Assembly (NCBI GenBank): GCA_001563885.1
Contig: LKMM01000027.1
Coordinates: 1-15,612 of the forward strand
Length of the DNA: 15,612 nt
From: Natrialbaceae archaeon B1-Br10_E2g27
GTDB taxonomy: Archaea > Halobacteriota > Halobacteria > Halobacteriales > Natrialbaceae
Direction: 5' to 3'
Position numbers and translations under genes: made by a program. The notes below the pieces were generated by a model, which was given only the letters and a program-made list of their open reading frames with translations, was not told where the DNA came from and ran no database searches. Below are positions 11,747 through 15,612 of the stretch, in pieces; within the stretch, counting starts at the first letter, position 1; every line of letters begins with the position of its first letter.

Positions 11747-12945
11747 AACAGGTCTTCGGGGTTGACCTGGCTGTTTCCGACGTTCTCGAGGAGCAGTTCA
11801 TCGAGTGCGTCCTCGAGTTCGGCCCGACGGGGGAGTGCAAGCATCTGGCAGGTAAAGACCTGGTTGCCGTCGGTCTGAATGTTCGAGTCGAGCATGAACG
11901 CATGATCGTCGGTCTGTGCGAGTTTCGACGTAATCGGTCGGAGAATCGACTCACCGGTGTCGGCGACGAATTTCGGCGGTGAGTGTTTGATCTCGCCGTT
12001 TAAGACGTTCGCCCAGCCGTCGACGAATCCGGAGGTCATGATGTTGCCGAGTTCGCGCAAGGCACCCTGTTCGGTTTCGCCCCAGTCTTTGTCGGTTTCC
12101 ATCGGAACGAGTGCGTCGACGACCGCCCGACCCGAGGGTTGGTCGAACAGGATAACCAGATACCCACCGATCTTTCCGCGAAACTCCATGACGGTGCCAA
12201 CATAGCGTTTGCTGCCGACTTCCTTTGGGATGTCCTTGATCGGCATCAAACTCAGTCGGCTGATGTTGACGGTCGTCTCGATTCCCGTCATCGAAGAGAT
12301 GTTCGCCGCCGATTTTTCGGCTCCCTCTTTGGTCATATCGTTGAACACCTCGAGTTTCTCGAGTGAGACGATGTTGTCAGTTTTTGGCTCGAGTGAGCGT
12401 TTGATCGAGGTGGAGTCGGGAACGAGCAGGATACGGAAATCGATCGGTTCTGCGCCTTTCGAGGCTTCGACACGGCTGCGGAAGACAAAGAGGTGGGTGT
12501 CGCTATCAGTCGCCGATTTGGGCAGGATGTCCTTGCCGGACCCCTGGATATACCGCGGTGGCGAACTCTTGATCTTTGCCTCGAGGTAGTTCGCCCAGCC
12601 GTCGACGAAGCCGGAGGTCATGATGTTGCCGACCTCTTTGATCGAGCTTTTTTTCTTCTCGGGGTCGTCGGCCGGAACCAGCGTGTCCGTAATTGCTCGT
12701 CGAGCTGTGTCGTCGAACGCGAGGACGACCTCGCCGGCGATTTCGCCGCTCAGATCGATGTTGACGCCAGCGAAGTCGTCTCCGATGAACTCATATTCCA
12801 GACTCGACGGCGACATCAACGAGACGTCGGTTACCTGTACGCGCGTCTCGATGCCGGTCAGTTGTGAGAGTGATTGGGCGGCCGACCGTGCACCGTCGTG
12901 AGCGAGTTGTTGATAGGTTTCGAGCTCGCGAATGTCGATTTCCAT
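11743..12945 (-). CDS. cheC: Tandem-domain CheC-type CheY-P phosphatase
   Basis: CheC removes phosphate from CheY-P and, with CheD, links the CheY-P level to receptor adaptation. This 400-residue protein has two CheC repeats (about 6-190 and 196-375); single-domain CheC is about 200 residues. The phosphatase signature (D/S)xxxExxN followed by a Pro 23 residues later is S100, E104, N107, P130 in the first half. In the second it is G294, E298, N301, P324, so the first position is degenerate. GNIMTSGFVDGWAN is identical in both halves (106-119 and 300-313), and its DNA is nearly identical too. The gene follows cheY by 7 nt, so phosphatase and substrate are co-transcribed. The C-terminal tail (376-400) is acidic and helical. 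No CheD gene is visible to complete the CheC-CheD pair. Confidence 0.9.
   Translation of the reverse strand: MEIDIRELETYQQLAHDGARSAAQSLSQLTGIETRVQVTDVSLMSPSSLEYEFIGDDFAGVNIDLSGEIAGEVVLAFDDTARRAITDTLVPADDPEKKKSSIKEVGNIMTSGFVDGWANYLEAKIKSSPPRYIQGSGKDILPKSATDSDTHLFVFRSRVEASKGAEPIDFRILLVPDSTSIKRSLEPKTDNIVSLEKLEVFNDMTKEGAEKSAANISSMTGIETTVNISRLSLMPIKDIPKEVGSKRYVGTVMEFRGKIGGYLVILFDQPSGRAVVDALVPMETDKDWGETEQGALRELGNIMTSGFVDGWANVLNGEIKHSPPKFVADTGESILRPITSKLAQTDDHAFMLDSNIQTDGNQVFTCQMLALPRRAELEDALDELLLENVGNSQVNPEDLF
12007..12050 (-). repeat. 44-nt internal repeat in cheC, copy in the second domain
   Basis: Matches 12589-12632 at 43 of 44 bases; the only difference (T at 12028) is a synonymous Gly codon change. 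It encodes the active-site helix of the second CheC domain. Confidence 0.85.
12589..12632 (-). repeat. 44-nt internal repeat in cheC, copy in the first domain
   Basis: Partner of 12007-12050, differing only at 12610 (G). The two copies are 582 bp apart, exactly 194 codons, which equals the domain repeat length. Confidence 0.85.
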
Positions 12946-12952
12946 AGAAACG

Positions 12953-13309
12953 TTACTTGGCCGCGATGCTGTTTATCTCTTCGAGCACGCTCTCTTTTTG
13001 GAACGGTTTCGTAATGTAGCCTTCCGCCCCGGCTTTGATCGAGTCTTTCATCTGTTCTGCTTGCTCGACACTGGTACACATAACGACCGTCGCATTGGGA
13101 TCCATATCGGTGATTTCGTCGGTCGCCTCGATGCCGTCTTTGATCGGCATCACGATGTCCATAAAGACGATATCGGGTTGTTGTTCCTGATAGAGTTCAA
13201 CAGCTTCGACGCCGTTTTCAGCTTCGCCGACGATGTTGTGATCTTCCTCGAGAATTTCACGCAGAAGATCGCGCATGAACCCAGAATCGTCTGTGATCAA
13301 CACGTCCAT
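12953..13309 (-). CDS. cheY: Chemotaxis response regulator CheY
   Basis: This 118-residue single receiver domain has the acidic pair D7/D8 (TDDSG), the phosphoacceptor D51 (FMDIVMP), T79 (MCTS) and K101 (TKPF), the full set for phosphorylation by CheA. With no output domain, it is the diffusible signal that changes archaellum rotation. In archaea CheY-P reaches the motor through CheF, encoded just upstream, and is dephosphorylated by CheC, encoded just downstream. ATG 13309 gives the family N-terminus MDVLITDDSG. A box A-like element is centred 27 bp upstream, so this start is likely leaderless. The open frame extending to 13351 has no receiver sequence. The 196-bp gap behind cheF suggests its own promoter in addition to any read-through. 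Confidence 0.95.
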   Translation of the reverse strand: MDVLITDDSGFMRDLLREILEEDHNIVGEAENGVEAVELYQEQQPDIVFMDIVMPIKDGIEATDEITDMDPNATVVMCTSVEQAEQMKDSIKAGAEGYITKPFQKESVLEEINSIAAK

Positions 13310-13330
13310 AGGCGGGAGAATACACCGGGA

Positions 13331-13340
13331 TGACTTAATG
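13331..13340 (-). promoter_or_regulatory. Box A-like element for cheY-cheC
   Basis: The minus strand reads CATTAAGTCA, centred 27 bp before ATG 13309, the leaderless spacing. A second AT-rich patch near 13407-13425 could be another promoter. Confidence 0.45.
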
Positions 13341-13505
13341 ATGTTGACCAAACGTATGACAGCCGATATGCCTACTGGCCGTCCCGTCAGCGGTGAGAGA
13401 CTGGTGTCAATTTACAGAATAGAACATCCTGACAACAATTCGGTGGGCATCGACGCCGTGATTTCGCCGTCATCGACGAGGATCGGTTTCAACGGTCCCG
13501 GCAGC

Positions 13506-14381
13506 TCACGCGTTGACGTCTTCGATACGTTGGCTGACGATGACCCGGCCTTTCGGCGTCAACGAGAGGCGGTCGCCGTTTTCGACGATCAGGTCTTTGT
13601 TTTTGACCGAGTTCAACACGTTGGTCACGTAGGCGGGGTTACCATCGAGCATGTTCGTAAAGTCGATATCTCCGTGGGTCGCGTGAACGCTGACGAGTAC
13701 CCGCTTTTCGGGATCCGAGAGGTCGATCTCTTCGATCTCCTCACGAATCTCGTCGAACTCGAGTCTGAGAAATCTGGCGAGTAAGTTGACGTACTGGCCT
13801 TTCGATGGCGAGATTAGCGACGTCATCGATAGGCCGTCGTCGTCGATGGATTTGACGACGAGTGTGACCCGTTCGGCCCGGTCGCCGAGTTTGTTCGATC
13901 GAGTGATGTTCATGATGGTCTCGATACCGAGACTGATCACCTCGCGGTTGGTCTTGATCTCGATCGAACGCTTTTTGATCCGCAATTTGCCCGTGGTGAC
14001 GGGCGTATCCTTCACCCGTCCACCGACGCGTGCGGGATGTTTCACCGCGACCGTCCGGCCGTTGAGCAGACACCGAAACAAGATTGCGACGAACGTCTCG
14101 AGGGTTTCGCCTTCGCTTTCGATGACGACACTCTGGATACTGCCGTCGGCTCCTTCGTAGCCGATGGTGGCGCTATCGTCGAAGAAGTTCTTGACGTGGT
14201 TGGGCACGCTGCCGACGTTGACGTCGATGACACGCGAGAGGGCAATCGTGGTCTTGTCATCGGTGGTGGCAAGCACTAACCGACGTTTCGTCATGATGAT
14301 CCGGCCGCTGGTCGGCGTACTGTCGTCGCCGGCGTTGATAAAGAATCGGCCAGTGAAATCCGCGACGATATCTTCAGTCAT
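13506..14381 (-). CDS. cheF: Archaeal taxis adaptor CheF
   Basis: CheF is found only in archaea and connects the bacterial-type Che pathway to the archaellum: it binds phosphorylated CheY and motor-associated proteins (ArlCDE, formerly FlaCE/FlaD) so that the signal reaches the switch. The 291-residue protein matches the CheF-arch family over residues 1-210, with two related beta-rich halves (GRIIMTKRRLVLAT at 26-39 and GKLRIKKRSIEIKTNREVI at 131-149 look like paired pleckstrin-like units). Residues about 215-285 form a winged-helix-like C-terminus ending in LSLTPKGRVIVSQRIEDVNA. Length is typical. It lies between cheW and cheY, both functional neighbours in the signal path. ATG 14381 begins the conserved N-terminus; the strong TATA elements upstream support a promoter of its own. 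Confidence 0.9.
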   Translation of the reverse strand: MTEDIVADFTGRFFINAGDDSTPTSGRIIMTKRRLVLATTDDKTTIALSRVIDVNVGSVPNHVKNFFDDSATIGYEGADGSIQSVVIESEGETLETFVAILFRCLLNGRTVAVKHPARVGGRVKDTPVTTGKLRIKKRSIEIKTNREVISLGIETIMNITRSNKLGDRAERVTLVVKSIDDDGLSMTSLISPSKGQYVNLLARFLRLEFDEIREEIEEIDLSDPEKRVLVSVHATHGDIDFTNMLDGNPAYVTNVLNSVKNKDLIVENGDRLSLTPKGRVIVSQRIEDVNA

Positions 14382-14423
14382 GCTCGTCTGTAGGGGGAAT
14401 GGGGTGACACGCTACTGTTGTGT

Positions 14424-14458
14424 GAGTTATACCGTACTCTGCAGTGGACATATATATC
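14424..14458 (-). promoter_or_regulatory. Promoter region of cheF with two TATA elements
   Basis: The minus strand reads GATATATATG around 14449-14458 and CGGTATAACTC around 14424-14434. They predict leaders of about 45 nt and 20 nt before ATG 14381. The first is the strongest TATA match in the chemotaxis part of the window. Confidence 0.6.
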
Positions 14459-14484
14459 TCTTTATCCGTCTGGGGGCCAGAGTT

Positions 14485-14916
14485 TCAGACCTGGACGGCC
14501 GTGGGGTCGATCCAGAGAACGAAGTCGTCTTCGTGACGGACGATACCGGCGATTTCAGAGCCTTCGACGGCCGTATCAACCCGCTCTGTCTGGATTTCTC
14601 TGACCTGATGGACCTCGTCGGCGAGCCAGCCGATCCGTTCGTTCGAGCCGCGTCGGCGTTTGAACACGATGATTCGATCACCGAGGTCGTCGCTGTCGGC
14701 TTCGCCGAAGGTCTTCCGAAGATTGACGATTTTGGTTGTCTCGCCGCGTAAATCCATCACCCCTTCGATATGTTCTGGGGTGTTCGGAATCGGCGTTAGT
14801 TTGTCCGTGTTGACGATCTCTGCGACGTAGCCAATATCCACACAGTAGCGATTGTCGCCGAGATCGAACTCCAGGACGTGCGTACTGGATTTCGTCGTCG
14901 ATTTGGTAGTTGCCAT
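14485..14916 (-). CDS. cheW: Chemotaxis coupling protein CheW
   Basis: This 143-residue protein is one CheW domain, which couples receptors to the kinase CheA in membrane signalling arrays. Residues 13-30 form the first strands (VLEFDLGDNRYCVDIGYV), residues 50-59 hold the family motif IEGVMDLRGE (Asp where bacterial proteins usually have Asn), and 93-107 (ERIGWLADEVHQVRE) match the second SH3-like barrel. Length is normal, with a short Thr/Ser/Lys-rich N-terminus. It follows another cheW by 21 nt on the same strand, so the two are surely one operon. Two CheW proteins in one operon suggest either different receptor preferences or different roles in the array; this is inference. Confidence 0.92.
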   Translation of the reverse strand: MATTKSTTKSSTHVLEFDLGDNRYCVDIGYVAEIVNTDKLTPIPNTPEHIEGVMDLRGETTKIVNLRKTFGEADSDDLGDRIIVFKRRRGSNERIGWLADEVHQVREIQTERVDTAVEGSEIAGIVRHEDDFVLWIDPTAVQV

Positions 14917-14937
14917 TGTAGTCTGTCAGTGACCGAC

Positions 14938-15612
14938 TCAGTTGGTGTTCTCGATGATTTCGTCGATGTCGAGCCACGTGACCAGCGAGGTCCGGTCGTC
15001 GGTCGTTTTCTTGATGATGCCGTTTATGAACTCGTGTTGGTGTTCGGCCGAATCCATCACGCTGCCGGTCTCGTCGATCTGTGACTGCCGATAGGTCACC
15101 GCCTGCAGAACGTCGGTGACACGAATGCCGAGTTTCTGCTTGTCGTCGTCACGTTCTAAGACTACGATGTACTGATCGTCAGTGAGTTCGTTGCGTTCGA
15201 CATCGAGCAAGGCGGTCGGATCGAGAACGGCCGTAATCTCGCCGCGAAGGTCAGTCACGCCGTCGATCGGCTCCGGCCCACGAGGGAATCGTGTAATCCG
15301 TTTCATCTCGACGATCGCACTGATTCGCTCGATCTCTATTGCGTACCGATTATCGTTCAGATAGAACTCGAGCATCTGGACCGTCTCGTCGCCGTCGTGG
15401 GCTGAGGCGACGAGTGTCTCGTCCTGGTCGAAGACGCCGGCACCTCGGCCGGCCACCTCCTGGCCCGCACCGAGCGTCGCCACCGACCCGTCGGCGTTCC
15501 CACCAGTTCCGACGTCGTCGACGAAATCGGAAAGGACTGACTCATCGGCGATTGCGCCGCCGAACGGTGAACTGTCGTCGCTGTCCGTCTCGACGATCGG
15601 GGATGGCTCCTC
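14938..15612 (-). CDS. cheW: CheW-domain protein with acidic N-terminal extension (5' end missing)
   Basis: The frame stays open to the right edge, so the N-terminus is missing; 224 residues are visible. Residues 1-78 are acidic, Gly/Ala/Ser-rich and probably disordered (for example IADESVLSDFVDDVG at 21-35). Residues about 79-224 form a CheW domain with VQMLEFYLNDNRYAIEIERI and the motif PIDGVTDLRGEITAVLDP. The end (WLDIDEIIENTN) is typical of CheW. A GTG at 15483 (MATLGAG reading) could be an internal start, but the continuous acidic frame before it has the composition of real haloarchaeal protein, so I extend it to the edge. A C-terminal CheW domain of CheA is less likely because no dimerisation or ATPase sequence precedes it in the visible part. 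The extension could be a linker to a further N-terminal domain beyond the edge. Confidence 0.85.
   Translation of the reverse strand, partial: EEPSPIVETDSDDSSPFGGAIADESVLSDFVDDVGTGGNADGSVATLGAGQEVAGRGAGVFDQDETLVASAHDGDETVQMLEFYLNDNRYAIEIERISAIVEMKRITRFPRGPEPIDGVTDLRGEITAVLDPTALLDVERNELTDDQYIVVLERDDDKQKLGIRVTDVLQAVTYRQSQIDETGSVMDSAEHQHEFINGIIKKTTDDRTSLVTWLDIDEIIENTN

Noticed and set aside
13413..13507. Protein-like minus-strand frame just after the cheF stop (about 30 codons, PLKPILVDDGEITASMP)
   Set aside because: It has no start codon or box A of its own and sits in a different frame from cheF. A frameshifted cheF tail is possible, but cheF already ends in a natural winged-helix C-terminus.
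13275..13784. Plus-strand 169-codon frame across the cheY-cheF gap
   Set aside because: Most of it is antisense to cheF and the start of cheY, and no domain or promoter supports it.
14461..14484. Hairpin (CTGG/CCAG) after the cheW stop as a terminator
   Set aside because: The stem is only 4-5 bp and no T-run follows on the minus strand.

Overview
The window comes from an extremely halophilic archaeon (class Halobacteria). The proteins are very acidic, codons strongly prefer C or G in the third position, most genes lack a Shine-Dalgarno and have a TATA-like box A about 26-28 bp before the start codon (leaderless transcription), and the gene families are haloarchaeal: TiaS, CheF, a tandem CheC, an archaeal DRG GTPase and a surface protein with an archaeosortase-like tail. 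Composition and gene content look Natrialbaceae-like, but that is a guess.

Left part (1-5957): the 3' end of an N4/N6-type DNA methyltransferase; a convergent stand-alone RCK protein for K+ transport (trkA-like); a divergent NCS2/AzgA-type purine permease; a small CPYC glutaredoxin; and a divergent pair made of an archaeal HTH regulator (COG1395 type) and tiaS, the tRNA-Ile2 agmatidine synthetase.

Middle part (5976-10495): a 702-residue, extremely acidic secreted or surface-anchored protein with a PGF-CTERM-like end; a 385-base spacer that holds a strong hairpin (8222-8267) and no convincing gene; the DRG-family GTPase; and a two-domain glyoxalase I-like protein in which both halves keep all four metal ligands.

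Right part (10663-15612) is a chemotaxis cluster. On the plus strand lie cheR and a small Cys-containing protein. On the minus strand, read from the right edge, lie cheW (with an acidic N-terminal extension, cut by the edge), a second cheW, cheF, cheY and a tandem-domain cheC. Together these cover receptor methylation (CheR), coupling of receptors to CheA (CheW), the diffusible signal (CheY), its removal (CheC) and the archaea-specific link to the archaellum motor (CheF). CheA, CheB and CheD are not in the window and may lie beyond the right edge.

I see no CRISPR array, transposase, rRNA or tRNA. The items most worth a second look are the spacer hairpin, the near-identical 44-nt repeat inside cheC, the sequon-free surface protein with AGF in place of PGF, and the duplicated glyoxalase in a lineage that does not normally use glutathione. 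I do not see a clearly new multi-gene system.
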